Shown in pieces: positions 1 to 7,659 of a stretch of DNA of 64,000 bases. Below the pieces are notes generated by a model that worked only from the letters and a program-made list of their open reading frames with translations, was not told the DNA's origin and made no database searches. Origin of the DNA: Cellulosimicrobium arenosum. GTDB taxonomy: Bacteria > Actinomycetota > Actinomycetes > Actinomycetales > Cellulomonadaceae. Position 1 is the stretch's first letter, and each line of letters begins with the position of its first letter. The stretch covers positions 1 through 64,000 of the forward strand of contig NZ_JACYHB010000010.1 in the NCBI RefSeq assembly GCF_014837295.1. The letters run 5' to 3'. Both the position numbers and the translations under genes were made by a program.

Positions 1-60
1 GCCCTTGCGGGCCACGGCCACGACGTCGTCGCGGAACTCCTTGGGGTAGGGCTTTGCCAC
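1..60 (-). CDS. IS3-family transposase OrfA, N-terminal fragment (continues beyond window)
   Basis: Read from the GTG at 60 leftwards the frame gives VAKPYPKEFRDDVVAVARKG. This is the typical beginning of the small helix-turn-helix OrfA protein of IS3-family elements, which binds the terminal repeats and is joined to the DDE domain of OrfB by frameshifting. An AAGGA ribosome site lies upstream. Only 20 codons are visible, so integrity of the element cannot be judged. Confidence 0.65.
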   Translation of the reverse strand, partial: MAKPYPKEFRDDVVAVARKG

Positions 61-129
61 GGGGACATCCTTCCACCTGAGGCCGGAACCTCAGAGATCA
101 GGTGTCAACCAAACTCGGGGCAGACCCTA
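1..129 (-). mobile_element. Left end of an IS3-like insertion sequence (cut by window edge)
   Basis: On the minus strand a transposase start lies at 60, preceded by about 65 bases of non-coding leader that ends where the hsdM reading frame abruptly stops (about 121-129). The leader contains the run CTGCCCCGAGTTTGG followed by TTGACACC, which looks like an IS3-family terminal inverted repeat. The exact outer end cannot be fixed because the second end and the target duplication are outside the window. The insertion explains the truncated methyltransferase next to it. Confidence 0.6.
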
Positions 130-1113
130 GCGCGGGTCGTTGATGAGTAGCGGGTTCGCGTCGCCCTCCCACCTGGTCGAGTACGGCGGGTTGGACACGA
201 TCGCCTCGAACGGCTCGTCGTCCCAGTGCGCCGGGTCGATCAGGGTGTCGCCGTGGGCGATGTCGAACTGCTCGTAGTTCACGTCGTGCAGGAACATGTT
301 GATGCGGCACAGGTTGTAGGTCGTCAGATTGATCTCCTGACCGAAGTACCCCTGGCGGACCCCGTCCTTGCCGAGCACCTTGCGGTACTTCAGCAGCAGC
401 GACCCGGACCCGCAGGCAGGGTCGTACACCTTGTTCACGCTCGTCTTGCCGACGACCGTGATGCGAGCGAGGAGCTCGGAGACCTCCTGCGGGGTGTAGT
501 ACTCCCCGCCGGACTTGCCCGCTGAGGAGGCGTACATCTGCATGAGGTACTCGTAGGCGTCGCCGAAGGCGTCGATCTTGTTCTCGCTGAACGTCCCGCT
601 GCCCAGGTTCAGGTCGCCGATCGCGGCGAGCAGCTTGGCGAGCCTCTCATTGCGCTTGGCCACCGTGGTGCCGAGCCGGTTCGAGTTGACGTCGACGTCC
701 TCGAACAGACCCTTGAGGTCGTCCTCGGCGTCGGTGCCCACCGCGGAGGCCTCGATGTTCCGGAACACCCGCTCCAAGGTCTCGTTGAGGTTCGCGTCGC
801 GCGAGGCCCGGCCGCGCACGTTGACGAACAGCTCCGAGGGCCGGATGAAGAAGCCCTTCTCCGCGACGATCCCCGCGACCAGGCCCTCGTCATCGACGTC
901 GGCGTTCGATGCCTTCGCGTAGTCGAAGTCCACGTTCCCGGCCGCCTGCTCGCCCTCGTTCAGATAGGCGGCGAGGTTCTCAGAGACGTACCGGTAGAAC
1001 AGGAATCCGAGGACGTACGACTTGAAGTCCCACCCGTCCACGCTGCCGCGAAGGTCGTTCGCGATCCTCCAGATGGTCTTGTGCAGTTCGGCCCTCTGGG
1101 TCTCACGATTCAT
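127..1113 (-). pseudogene. hsdM: Type I restriction-modification DNA methyltransferase subunit (HsdM), truncated by the IS
   Basis: The 328 residues match the front part of HsdM, which methylates adenine with AdoMet as part of an HsdM2S complex. Visible are the N-terminal helical domain (about 5-140), the AdoMet motif DPACGSGSLL (about 233-242) and the catalytic NPPYS motif near 310. Family members run to roughly 500 residues or more; this one stops at ...LLINDPR with a TAG exactly where the IS-like sequence begins. Motifs up to NPPY survive but the distal methyltransferase region and C-terminal helices that hold HsdS are lost, so it is probably non-functional. hsdS and hsdR are not in the window and may lie beyond the IS. 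Confidence 0.85.
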
Positions 1114-1289
1114 GACGCGACCCTATCGGCACGTGCCGACAGCACCACCTGCCGGGTGACCCGCGCCAGGGCTGTACCGGGCGGCGTCGGGCACAGTAGC
1201 GTGACGCCGCGCGTCGATCCTGCAGTGCGCCCGACCGGGGGACGCCATAGGCTGACGCGCCGCACTCGACCCCCGATCGGAGACCTTGA

Positions 1290-1991
1290 GTGAACGCCTT
1301 CGTCCACCGCTACGAGCTCGACACCACTCGACCGTCGGGGCGGGAGGTGGCGCGGGACGCCGCACGTCGCGCCCTGCTCCCGGGCCTCGCCCTGTGGCTG
1401 GTGATCGTCGGGATCGGGTTCCTCATCAAGGGCCCCCTGGAGGGTCTCGAGCAGGAGGCCGCGGTCAACGAGTGGTTCGAGTCGAACCGCACGCCGTTCC
1501 TGAACACGGTGACCGAATGGGTCTCGGCAATCGGGACCACCGAGTTCATCATCGGCGGCTGCGTGCTCACGATCGCCCTGGTGTGGTGGCGCACACGGCA
1601 GTGGTGGTACGCGTTCATCCCCGGGCTCGCGGTGGCGCTGCAGGCGGCGATCTTCCTCACGTCGTCGCTCGTCGTCGGCATCGAGCGCCCCGAGGTGGAG
1701 AAGCTGGACGACGCACCCCCGACGTCGAGCTTCCCGAGCGGGCACACCGGCGCATCGACCGCGTTCTACCTGACGCTCGCGCTGATGGCGCAGCGGGTGC
1801 AGAACCCGGTGCTCCGCGTGGTCCTGACCGTGCTCGCGGTCCTCGTCCCGTTCGCCGTGGGGACCGCACGGCTCTACCGCGGCATGCACAGCCTGACCGA
1901 CGTGCTCATGGGGTTCGTCAACGGACTCGCGTGCGCCGTCATCGCGTGGAACTACCTGCGACGCGACGTACGGGCGTCAGCTCGACCCTGA
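1290..1991 (+). CDS. PAP2-family (lipid) phosphatase, integral membrane
   Basis: A 233-residue membrane protein with about five hydrophobic segments. The three PAP2 phosphatase motifs are visible: an Arg-Pro/Lys stretch at about 132-138 (IERPEVEK), FPSGHTGAS at about 149-157 and RLYRGMHSLTDVLMG at about 196-210. The two histidines and the arginines form the acid-phosphatase site that removes phosphate from phosphatidic acid, undecaprenyl pyrophosphate or related lipids. The GTG start at 1290 is used because the preceding frame is not conserved-looking. The gene ends 15 bases inside the convergent small membrane gene. The substrate cannot be told from sequence. Confidence 0.85.
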   Translation: MNAFVHRYELDTTRPSGREVARDAARRALLPGLALWLVIVGIGFLIKGPLEGLEQEAAVNEWFESNRTPFLNTVTEWVSAIGTTEFIIGGCVLTIALVWWRTRQWWYAFIPGLAVALQAAIFLTSSLVVGIERPEVEKLDDAPPTSSFPSGHTGASTAFYLTLALMAQRVQNPVLRVVLTVLAVLVPFAVGTARLYRGMHSLTDVLMGFVNGLACAVIAWNYLRRDVRASARP

Positions 1992-2258
1992 GCGCCAGTG
2001 CCACAGGTAGACCACGCCATAGGTGATCCCTGCGGCAAGGAACCCGAGGACGTACGGGGCGAGCGGGCTGCCCTCGATGACGAGCGGCGTCGACCCGAAC
2101 ACGTTGCGGCAAGGCTCCAGCGGGGTTCCGAGCACAGACGTCCCGCACGGAAAGTTGACCGCGAAGGTGAGGGCGAAGACCAGCGCACCACCGAGGACCC
2201 CGGACACGAGGCCGTACGCGACGTCCGCCGCCTTGCCGGCGTGTTCATCCGCATCCAT
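1977..2258 (-). CDS. Small membrane protein of unknown function
   Basis: A 93-residue protein (from ATG at 2258; a TTG two codons upstream is possible) with two clear hydrophobic helices at about 13-33 and 68-88. A loop between them contains two cysteines. No family recognised. It converges on the PAP2 gene with a 15-base overlap of the two 3' ends. Codon use is like the neighbouring genes, which supports it being real. Confidence 0.6.
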   Translation of the reverse strand: MDADEHAGKAADVAYGLVSGVLGGALVFALTFAVNFPCGTSVLGTPLEPCRNVFGSTPLVIEGSPLAPYVLGFLAAGITYGVVYLWHWRSGSS

Positions 2259-2413
2259 GGTCAACTCCGTTTGCCAAGGGGTCGTCCGGCCATGATGCGA
2301 GCGTGGCCACGAGAATGCCAGGACTTCCGGTCTTTCTCACCCGCCCAACCGATCTGGGTGCCCGCCCGCGGGACAACCTGGGACGTTGCCGGGCTCCGCG
2401 GCACCTGGACGAC

Positions 2414-2476
2414 GAAGGGCCCCACATCCGCAGAATCCTGCGGATGTGAGGCCCTTCGGGTGGCGGTAGCGGTGAG
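2414..2476. repeat. Left attachment-site repeat with hairpin and tRNA-Ser 3' end copy
   Basis: The first 44 bases form a hairpin: arms 2414-2433 and 2438-2457, 20 bp with one mismatch and an AATC loop. Then GGG and 16 bases follow (2461-2476) that are identical to the CCA end, acceptor strand and half T-arm of the tRNA-Ser gene at 4670-4759. Beyond 2476 the tRNA match stops at once, so this is not a second tRNA. Best read as an att core created by integration; the hairpin resembles the tRNA terminator. Confidence 0.75.
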
Positions 2477-2886
2477 CTTGGATGGCCGCCTTCGACGCCG
2501 TACGTTGGTTCTGCGGAAAACCTCCGTTGACCTGCACTGTTGGGAAGGCACTGGTTGCACTGGGCTGGTCATGCCAGCACCCGTGTGGCGGCGAAAACGG
2601 AGGCATACCGATGGCTCCAGGCTCCCACCGCGGCGGGGACGCTCCGAGGCGCCGGACCGATAGCGGAGCACGGGAGGTCGGCGGAGGACCGGGTCAGGGG
2701 TGGCCGCAGGCCATCGCGCAGCGACGCCGTAGGTGCCCTTGACGCGGACCGGAGCCGGCCGGATGCTCGGCTCTCGGTCCGGGGCCGGACGGCCGCGAGC
2801 TTCGCGCCGCCGTGCCCAACGTCACTGCATAACTCTAAGGTGGCCAGCACAGCGCCCCTCATCGCGGACGGAAGGCACTCAGCAGG
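2477..2886. other. Non-coding stretch inside the islet
   Basis: About 410 bases between the left attachment repeat and the GNAT gene. Open frames exist on both strands but are arginine/proline-rich, resemble no family and lack convincing ribosome sites. No tRNA, no clear promoter. It may be debris of the deleted part of the element. Confidence 0.5.
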
Positions 2887-3399
2887 ATGCTCATCACGCG
2901 GCCGTTCGACTCGGCGGCCCTCAAGCTCCATCCCTTCAGCTGCGGCGAACCGGACCTCGACGACTGGCTCACCAGGTACGCCGGCCAGAGCGAGAAGAAG
3001 GACAACGTCCGCACGACACTGCTCCTGGACGAACAGCAGGGCCGCATCGCCGGCTACTACTCGATGCGCACGTTCGAGCTGTCCGCCGCCGACGCAGCCT
3101 CAGCCGACGGGCGGAGCCGCCGATACCCCGTCCCTGCGATGCTCCTTGCTCGCCTCGCGGTCGACAGCGACTACCAGAGTCACGGCGCCGGAAGACTGCT
3201 CCTGTTCGACGCGCTGCAGAAGCTCCTGGCTGCGGCGAACAGCATCGGGTTCGAGGTCATCGTCGTGCACGCCCTGCACGAGGACGCTGCGTGCTTCTAC
3301 CTCAAGCACGGATTCCGGCGATTCCTGGACCACGACCTCAGCCTCTTCCTCACTACGAAGGACCTCCGTGCGACCTTCGTCACTCAGGATCCCAGTTGA
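2887..3399 (+). CDS. GNAT-family N-acetyltransferase, TacT-like toxin candidate
   Basis: A 170-residue single-domain acetyltransferase. Features typical of the toxin branch are present: an N-terminal F-x-C-G-x-x-x-L-D-x-W-L stretch (about 18-29), the central strand LARLAVDSDYQSHGAGRLLL (about 88-107) with the acetyl-CoA loop Q-S-H-G-A-G, and AACFYLKHGFRRF near 138-150 with the C-terminal Tyr. In this family the enzymes acetylate aminoacyl-tRNA and are neutralised by a DUF1778 ribbon-helix-helix partner, which is encoded 83 bases downstream. The usual order is antitoxin first; here the toxin-like gene comes first. Toxicity is inferred from the pairing, not visible. Confidence 0.8.
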   Translation: MLITRPFDSAALKLHPFSCGEPDLDDWLTRYAGQSEKKDNVRTTLLLDEQQGRIAGYYSMRTFELSAADAASADGRSRRYPVPAMLLARLAVDSDYQSHGAGRLLLFDALQKLLAAANSIGFEVIVVHALHEDAACFYLKHGFRRFLDHDLSLFLTTKDLRATFVTQDPS

Positions 3400-3436
3400 A
3401 AGCGTACGCACCACGTGCGTACAGTGGACGTACGTC
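3396..3436 (+). promoter_or_regulatory. Promoter and palindromic operator in front of the DUF1778 antitoxin gene
   Basis: Beginning at the GNAT stop codon there is a TTGAAA (3396-3401) and, after 18 bases, TACAGT (3420-3425). Between them and overlapping the -10 is a perfect inverted repeat, GTACGCAC (3404-3411) and GTGCGTAC (3415-3422), with a 3-base centre. A second palindrome, GACGTACGTC, follows at 3427-3436. Ribbon-helix-helix antitoxins bind such repeats, so autoregulation is likely (inference). Confidence 0.55.
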
Positions 3437-3482
3437 GGTGGCGCAGCGACCCACCACAAGCCATCTGGTACAGGGAGTAGTC

Positions 3483-3791
3483 ATGCCTACCGCAAATGCG
3501 CGGTCCGAACGCCTCAGCATGCGCGTTTCGCCCGAAGCCCTCGCGACGATCCGCGAGGCGGCCACAGCACAACAGCAGGACGTGTCCGCCTTCGTCCTTG
3601 GTGCCGCGATGGAGCACGCGCGCGAGGTGCTGCTCCGTGACCGCGTCATCCAACTGACACCGCGAGAGCTCGACCAGGTCGACGCCGCACTCGATGCCGA
3701 GCCTCGTGTGATCCCAGAACTAGCCGCGCTGATCGCTGCGGTCCGTCGAGACACGCCGCAGCACGGCGCGAAGGAGCTCGCGACGCACTGA
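3483..3791 (+). CDS. DUF1778 ribbon-helix-helix antitoxin
   Basis: A 102-residue protein beginning MPTANARSERLSMRVSPEAL. The segment SERLSMRVSPEALATIREAA and the following D-V-S-A-F-V-L-G-A-A-M-E-H-A stretch (about 36-49) are the DUF1778 ribbon-helix-helix fold used for DNA binding. The C-terminal part (V-I-Q-L-T-P-R-E-L-D-Q-V-D-A-A-L) is the region that in this family wraps the GNAT toxin. ATG at 3483 follows a G-rich leader. It sits behind its own promoter/operator, so it can be made independently of the upstream acetyltransferase gene, a logical arrangement when the toxin gene comes first. Confidence 0.85.
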   Translation: MPTANARSERLSMRVSPEALATIREAATAQQQDVSAFVLGAAMEHAREVLLRDRVIQLTPRELDQVDAALDAEPRVIPELAALIAAVRRDTPQHGAKELATH

Positions 3792-3951
3792 GCAAGTCGT
3801 CGTCATCACGCGCAGGGCGGTCTCGGAACTGATCCGGGGCCGCCCTCCGTCGTCTCGGCGGCCGGACGGACGGGTGGGGTGCGCGCAGCGAGCTTGCGAG
3901 CGGAGCGCGGGGCCCCTCCCGGGAGATCGGCCAAGCGCGGCGGAGCCGCGC

Positions 3952-4623
3952 CTTGAGGACATCGCGCTGCTGCGCAAGGCCGTCCGCGAGTGGGAGGACC
4001 GACCTGCGCTGCCCCGTGGCCGTCGCAACGTCACGCTCCTGCCGCAGATCGTCGACACGATGCTCGGCACCGGGCTGCGGATCGGTGAGTGCCTGGCGCT
4101 GCGTGAGGCGGACGTCGACCTCGACGCGGAGGTGCCGACGCTCACCGTGACCGGGACCGTCGTCCGGGCCGAGGGTCGGCTCGTGCGGCAGGGCAAGCCG
4201 AAGTCGGACCCGTCGCGCCGAACGATCACGTTGCCGGCCTTCGTCGTCGCGGCCATCACCGAGGCGCTGGACCTCGGCCTCGACGGCGGGCCCGACGAGC
4301 TGGTGTTCCCGTCGACCAAGGGCACGCCCCGCTCCCCCAGCCGGGTGCGTGAGCAGCTCCGCGACGCACAACTGGCGATCGGCACCACGGTCACCCCGCA
4401 CGACTTCCGCCGGACCGTCGCGACGCAGGTCGCGAACTCGACGACGATCGGGAACGCGACGGCGCTGCTCGGCCACGCCGACGAGGGCACCACCGTGCGG
4501 CACTACGTGAAGCGGAACCACGTGGCGCCGGACCTGCGGGTCGTCATCGACCAGCTGATCGCGGTGGCGGGAGAGCCGGTCACCGAGTCCCAAAGAGGTG
4601 AGTTTCCGGTGACCTCCACATGA
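3952..4623 (+). pseudogene. Tyrosine integrase, catalytic domain only (5'-truncated)
   Basis: Homology starts abruptly at about 3952 (LEDIALLRKAVREWE) and continues to the stop at 4621. The catalytic set is visible: Arg in GLRIGECLALR, Lys in the beta-hairpin G-K-P-K-S-D-P-S-R-R-T-I, HDFRR, the LGHAD box and the tyrosine in RHYVKRN. The N-terminal SAM-like core-binding domain that should add about 150 residues is missing, and the frame upstream reads arginine/alanine-rich nonsense. The gene therefore probably cannot make active recombinase. It lies next to the tRNA end, the usual place for an integrase. Confidence 0.75.
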
Positions 4624-4624
4624 T

Positions 4625-4685
4625 GAAGGGCCCCACATCCGCAGAATCTCGCGGGTGGGGCCCTTCGGGTGGCGGTAGCGGTGAG
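4625..4685. repeat. Right attachment-site repeat containing the tRNA-Ser terminator
   Basis: Matches the left copy at 2414-2476 with a small indel and a few mismatches in the hairpin. The perfect 12-bp arms GAAGGGCCCCAC (4625-4636) and GTGGGGCCCTTC (4655-4666) lie just downstream of the tRNA-Ser on its own (minus) strand, so the hairpin probably serves as the tRNA terminator. The last 16 bases are the 3' end of the functional tRNA gene. Confidence 0.75.
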
Positions 4686-4759
4686 ATTCGAACTCACGGT
4701 GGACTTTCACCCACACACGCTTTCGAGGCGTGCTCCTTAGGCCGCTCGGACACGCTACC
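4670..4759 (-). tRNA. tRNA-Ser (anticodon CGA)
   Basis: The minus strand folds as a class II tRNA of 90 bases. Acceptor arms GGTAGCG (4753-4759) and CGCTACC (4674-4680) pair fully, the discriminator is G (4673) and CCA is encoded (4670-4672). The anticodon stem CACGC/GCGTG encloses the loop CTCGAAA, giving anticodon CGA for UCG codons. A long variable arm (GTGGGTGAAAGTCCACC region) and the T-loop TTCGAAT are present. It is the integration target of the islet to its left in window coordinates. Confidence 0.95.
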
Positions 4760-4867
4760 TGTGCCGGTGAACCCGGCCGAAGCAGGATACCTGCTCAGCC
4801 CACCGGAATCCCAATCGGCCGGATCACGGGGGCCCGGACCGACGTCGGGCCGCCCGCCCGGCCGCGC

Positions 4868-5887
4868 TCACTCGCCGCCGAGCGCGTCCGCGAAGAGCGG
4901 CACGACGTTGTCGACCGCGTAGATCACGGCGGTCGGCGTGCCGAGCGAGAACGCGTTCGACAGGTCCTTGTCGTCGAACACGACGTAGCGACCGTCGGCC
5001 ACGGACGGCACGGTCTGGAAGAGCGGCTGCTCCTCGACCTCGGCGGCGGTGAAGCCGATGGGCTGGATGACGGTGAGGTCGGCGTCGAGCAGGTCGAGGG
5101 TCTCGGTCCCGAGGTTCACCGAGAACTCCTCGCCCGCAGCCTCGTCGATCTCCGGCTTCGTGACGAACCCGAGCGCCTGCATGAACTCGCCGCGGCTGGA
5201 CGTCGAGACGTAGGCGCCGAAGCCCTCGGACCAGTACGAGCCGATGACGGCCGTCTTGCCCTCGAAGTCGGGGTTCTCCTCCCGCGCGGCGGCGTAGGCG
5301 TCGTCGACCTCGGCGAGCAGCTCGTCGCCGGCCTCGCTGCGGCCGAGGGCGGCGGCGATCATGTCGACCTGGTCCTGCATGGGCGTGAGGTAGGCCTCGC
5401 CGCCCTCGGGGACGCCGACCGTCGGGGCGATCTCCGAGAGCCGCTCGTACCGCTCCGGGTCGCCCGAGGACTTCACGTCGAGGATGACGTCCGGCTCGAG
5501 CACGGCGATCTGCTCGTACGACGGCTCGAGCGTGTCCACGATCTCGGGAGACGTGGTGTAGGCGTCCTCGAGCCAGGGGCCGACGCCGTCGCCGCCGAAC
5601 GCGAGCCAGTCGCTCGCCCCGACGGGCTCGACGCCGAGCGCGAGCGCCGTCTCGGCGTCGCCCCACCCGAGCGCGACGACACGGGTCGGCTCCTCCGGGA
5701 TCTCGACGGTGCCGAACGCGGTGTCGATCGAGACGGGGAACGCGTCGGCCGCGGCCTCCGTGTCGCCCGACGACGCGTCGTCGGCGGGCTGTTCCGCGTC
5801 GTCGCCGGACGAGCACGCGGCGAGCGCGAGCACGGCGACGGCGGAGACGGCCGCGAGCGCGCGGCGGGTGCTGGTACGAGCGGTCAT
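4868..5887 (-). CDS. Iron-siderophore ABC transporter substrate-binding lipoprotein
   Basis: A 339-residue class III periplasmic-type binding protein of the FepB/FhuD group. A signal peptide ends in the lipobox LALAAC (Cys about 25), followed by an acidic spacer. The body shows R-V-V-A-L-G-W-G-D-A-E (about 68-78), the turn Y-E-Q-I-A-V-L-E-P-D-V-I-L (about 123-135) and the late D-L-T-V-I-Q-P-I-G-F pattern, normal for the family. It delivers ferric siderophore to a permease that is not encoded here. It follows the siderophore-interacting protein gene by 9 bases, so the two form an operon under the IdeR-like box at 6766. Confidence 0.88.
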   Translation of the reverse strand: MTARTSTRRALAAVSAVAVLALAACSSGDDAEQPADDASSGDTEAAADAFPVSIDTAFGTVEIPEEPTRVVALGWGDAETALALGVEPVGASDWLAFGGDGVGPWLEDAYTTSPEIVDTLEPSYEQIAVLEPDVILDVKSSGDPERYERLSEIAPTVGVPEGGEAYLTPMQDQVDMIAAALGRSEAGDELLAEVDDAYAAAREENPDFEGKTAVIGSYWSEGFGAYVSTSSRGEFMQALGFVTKPEIDEAAGEEFSVNLGTETLDLLDADLTVIQPIGFTAAEVEEQPLFQTVPSVADGRYVVFDDKDLSNAFSLGTPTAVIYAVDNVVPLFADALGGE

Positions 5888-5896
5888 GGGTGGTCC

Positions 5897-6736
5897 TCAG
5901 TCCTCGAAGATCTGGCCGATGGGTTCGCGCTTCTCGGCCTGGAACCGGTCCTCGGCACGTCCGAGGGCCCAGTAGCCGGAGAGCGACAGGTCGTCGCGGG
6001 GGACGCCGCGGTCGGCGAAGACACGGCGCAGCGCCTTCATCGCCTCGCGCTCACCGTGCGCGAAGACCTGCACGCGCCCGTCGAGCCACTCGGTGCCGTG
6101 CACCGCGTCGGGGAGCAGCGTCGTCGTGCCGGCGTGCGCCTCGCCGCGCAGGAGCCACGTCACGGTGAAGCCCGCGGGGGCCTCCAGCGGCTGCGCGTCC
6201 GCCTCGGTGCCGATCTCGACGAACACCTGCCCGACGGCGTCGCGCGGCATGGCCTCGAGCGCGGCGGCGATCGCGGGGATCGCCGCGTCGTCCCCGGCGA
6301 GCAGGTGCCAGTCGGCGGTCGGGTCGGGCGCGTACATGCCGCCGGGACCGGCGAGCACGAGCCGGTCACCAGGCTGGGCCGCGGCGGCCCAGGGCCCGGC
6401 GAGGCCCTCGTCCCCGTGGACGACGAAGTCGATCGCGAGCTGCTGAGCCGCGACGTCGACCCACCGGACGGTGTACGTGCGGGTGACGGGCAGGTCGGCG
6501 GGCGGGAGCGTCTCACGCAGTGCGGCGACGTCGTACGGCGGTTCGAGGCCCAGCTCGGGCTTGGCGAAGAAGATCTTGACGTACGCGTCGGTGGACGCGT
6601 TGTCCGTGAACGCGGCGAACCCGGGCCCGCCCGCGACCACACGCACCATGTGCGGGGTCAGCCACGTGGTCTCGACGACGTCGAGCACGATCTGGGGCCG
6701 GGAGCGGCGGGGCGCCTGGACGGTGGGGGTCGACAT
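5897..6736 (-). CDS. Siderophore-interacting protein (FAD-dependent ferric-siderophore reductase)
   Basis: A 279-residue cytoplasmic flavoprotein of the ViuB/SIP family. The N-terminal FAD-binding barrel contains the R-T-Y-T-V-R motif (about 86-91) and D-F-V-V-H-G-D-E-G-L-A-G-P (about 103-115). The C-terminal half holds L-A-G-D-D-A-A-I-P-A-I (about 147-157) and the closing Y-W-A-L-G-R-A-E-D. These proteins reduce Fe(III) bound to siderophore so that iron is released inside the cell. It is first in a two-gene operon with the binding protein and is preceded by an iron box, consistent with expression under iron limitation. Confidence 0.92.
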   Translation of the reverse strand: MSTPTVQAPRRSRPQIVLDVVETTWLTPHMVRVVAGGPGFAAFTDNASTDAYVKIFFAKPELGLEPPYDVAALRETLPPADLPVTRTYTVRWVDVAAQQLAIDFVVHGDEGLAGPWAAAAQPGDRLVLAGPGGMYAPDPTADWHLLAGDDAAIPAIAAALEAMPRDAVGQVFVEIGTEADAQPLEAPAGFTVTWLLRGEAHAGTTTLLPDAVHGTEWLDGRVQVFAHGEREAMKALRRVFADRGVPRDDLSLSGYWALGRAEDRFQAEKREPIGQIFED

Positions 6737-6765
6737 ACCTGCCTCTCGTTCGGACTCATCCTTGC

Positions 6766-6784
6766 TTAGGTGAGGCTAACATCA
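6766..6784 (-). promoter_or_regulatory. IdeR/DtxR-type iron box
   Basis: TTAGGTGAGGCTAACATCA resembles the 19-bp IdeR/DtxR consensus (TTAGGTTAGGCTAACCTAA) at 16 of 19 positions. It lies 30 bases upstream of the siderophore-interacting protein start. IdeR-type regulators bind it with Fe(II) and block transcription, so the operon should be induced when iron is scarce. Confidence 0.85.
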
Positions 6785-7008
6785 CCTGCCGCGCCGATCG
6801 CGGGTCCCGATCGATGATCCCGGTCACACGCGGGCGGCCGCCGCGCGCCGTCGAGCCCGTCCTCGGCAGATGAACGCCCGGTGACCTGCCGATGCACAGG
6901 ACTCACACGGCGACCTTGTGCCCGGCACAGCAGGCACACAGGGTCGGGCGGTGTTCTGAGACCTGTCAGCATCCACGGCGCCCTGCGCCCCGGCCCCGGA
7001 GCCGCCTC

Positions 7009-7659
7009 GTGTCCCAGAACCTCCTGTACGCCGTCGACCTCGTCGCCGCCGCCGTCCTCGCGTTCGGCCTGTACTTCCCTCGCCATCGTCGGCGCGACCT
7101 CGTCGTGGCCTATCTGGGTGTCAACGTCGGGGTGCTCGCGGTCTCGGCGACGCTCGCGTCGAGCGCGGTCGGCGCCGGACTCGGTCTGGGGCTGTTCGGC
7201 GTCCTGTCGATCATCCGGCTGCGCTCCACCGAGCTGTCGCAGACGGAGGTCGCCTACTACTTCGCCGCCCTCGCCCTGGGTCTCCTCGGCGGGCTCGGCA
7301 GCACCACGGGGTGGATCTCGCTCGCGGGCACGGTCCTGGTCCTGGTGGTCATGGCGGTCGTCGACCACCCGCGTGTCCTGCGCCGCCACCAGAGCGGGAC
7401 GATCGTCGTCGACCGGGCCTTCCCGGACCGCGACGAGCTCGCGACCTACCTCGAGCAGCTCCTCGGTGCCCGCGTGCACGGCGTGAGCGTGCAACGCCTC
7501 GACCTGGTGAACGACACGACGCTGGTCGACGTGCGCTACGAGATCCCCAGGGACGGAGCGCCCCGGCGCACCGACGTCGTGACCTCGGCAGCGGCGAGCG
7601 CACTCCCGACCTCCCCGCCGGCACCGCCGACCGCCGACCGTCTCGAGGTGCGCGCGTGA
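7009..7659 (+). CDS. DUF4956 membrane protein
   Basis: A 216-residue protein starting at GTG 7009 (GGAG nearby) rather than at an upstream in-frame ATG whose extra 39 residues are Cys/Pro/Arg-rich. About four hydrophobic helices occupy residues 5-115. They include the family-typical L-G-L-F-G-V-L-S-I-I-R-L-R-S (about 65-78) and the T-E-V-A-Y-Y-F stretch. A soluble C-terminal domain of about 90 residues follows. Function is unknown. DUF4956 genes commonly accompany VTC-type polyphosphate polymerase genes, as here, where the next gene starts inside the stop codon (GTGA overlap). Confidence 0.82.
   Translation: MSQNLLYAVDLVAAAVLAFGLYFPRHRRRDLVVAYLGVNVGVLAVSATLASSAVGAGLGLGLFGVLSIIRLRSTELSQTEVAYYFAALALGLLGGLGSTTGWISLAGTVLVLVVMAVVDHPRVLRRHQSGTIVVDRAFPDRDELATYLEQLLGARVHGVSVQRLDLVNDTTLVDVRYEIPRDGAPRRTDVVTSAAASALPTSPPAPPTADRLEVRA

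Larger units (their letters stand above)
2414..4685. mobile_element. tRNA-Ser islet: small integrated element with TA pair and integrase remnant
   Basis: Two direct repeats (2414-2476 and 4625-4685) flank about 2.15 kb. The right copy runs into an intact tRNA-Ser gene and the left copy reproduces the last 16 bases of that tRNA plus its downstream hairpin. A tyrosine integrase catalytic domain lies immediately beside the tRNA. This is the layout left by site-specific integration into a tRNA 3' end. The cargo is a GNAT toxin-like gene and a DUF1778 antitoxin gene. The integrase lacks its N-terminal part, so the element is probably fixed in place. Part of the original element may have been deleted. 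Confidence 0.75.

Noticed and set aside
2460-2500. Second tRNA-Ser gene
   Set aside because: Only the last 16 bases of the tRNA are present. No anticodon arm or D-arm follows, so it is an attachment-site copy.
4730-6769. Long plus-strand open frame opposite the siderophore genes
   Set aside because: Its composition is Arg/Gly/Val-rich without any domain, while the minus strand encodes two clear families. Such antisense frames are normal at this GC content.
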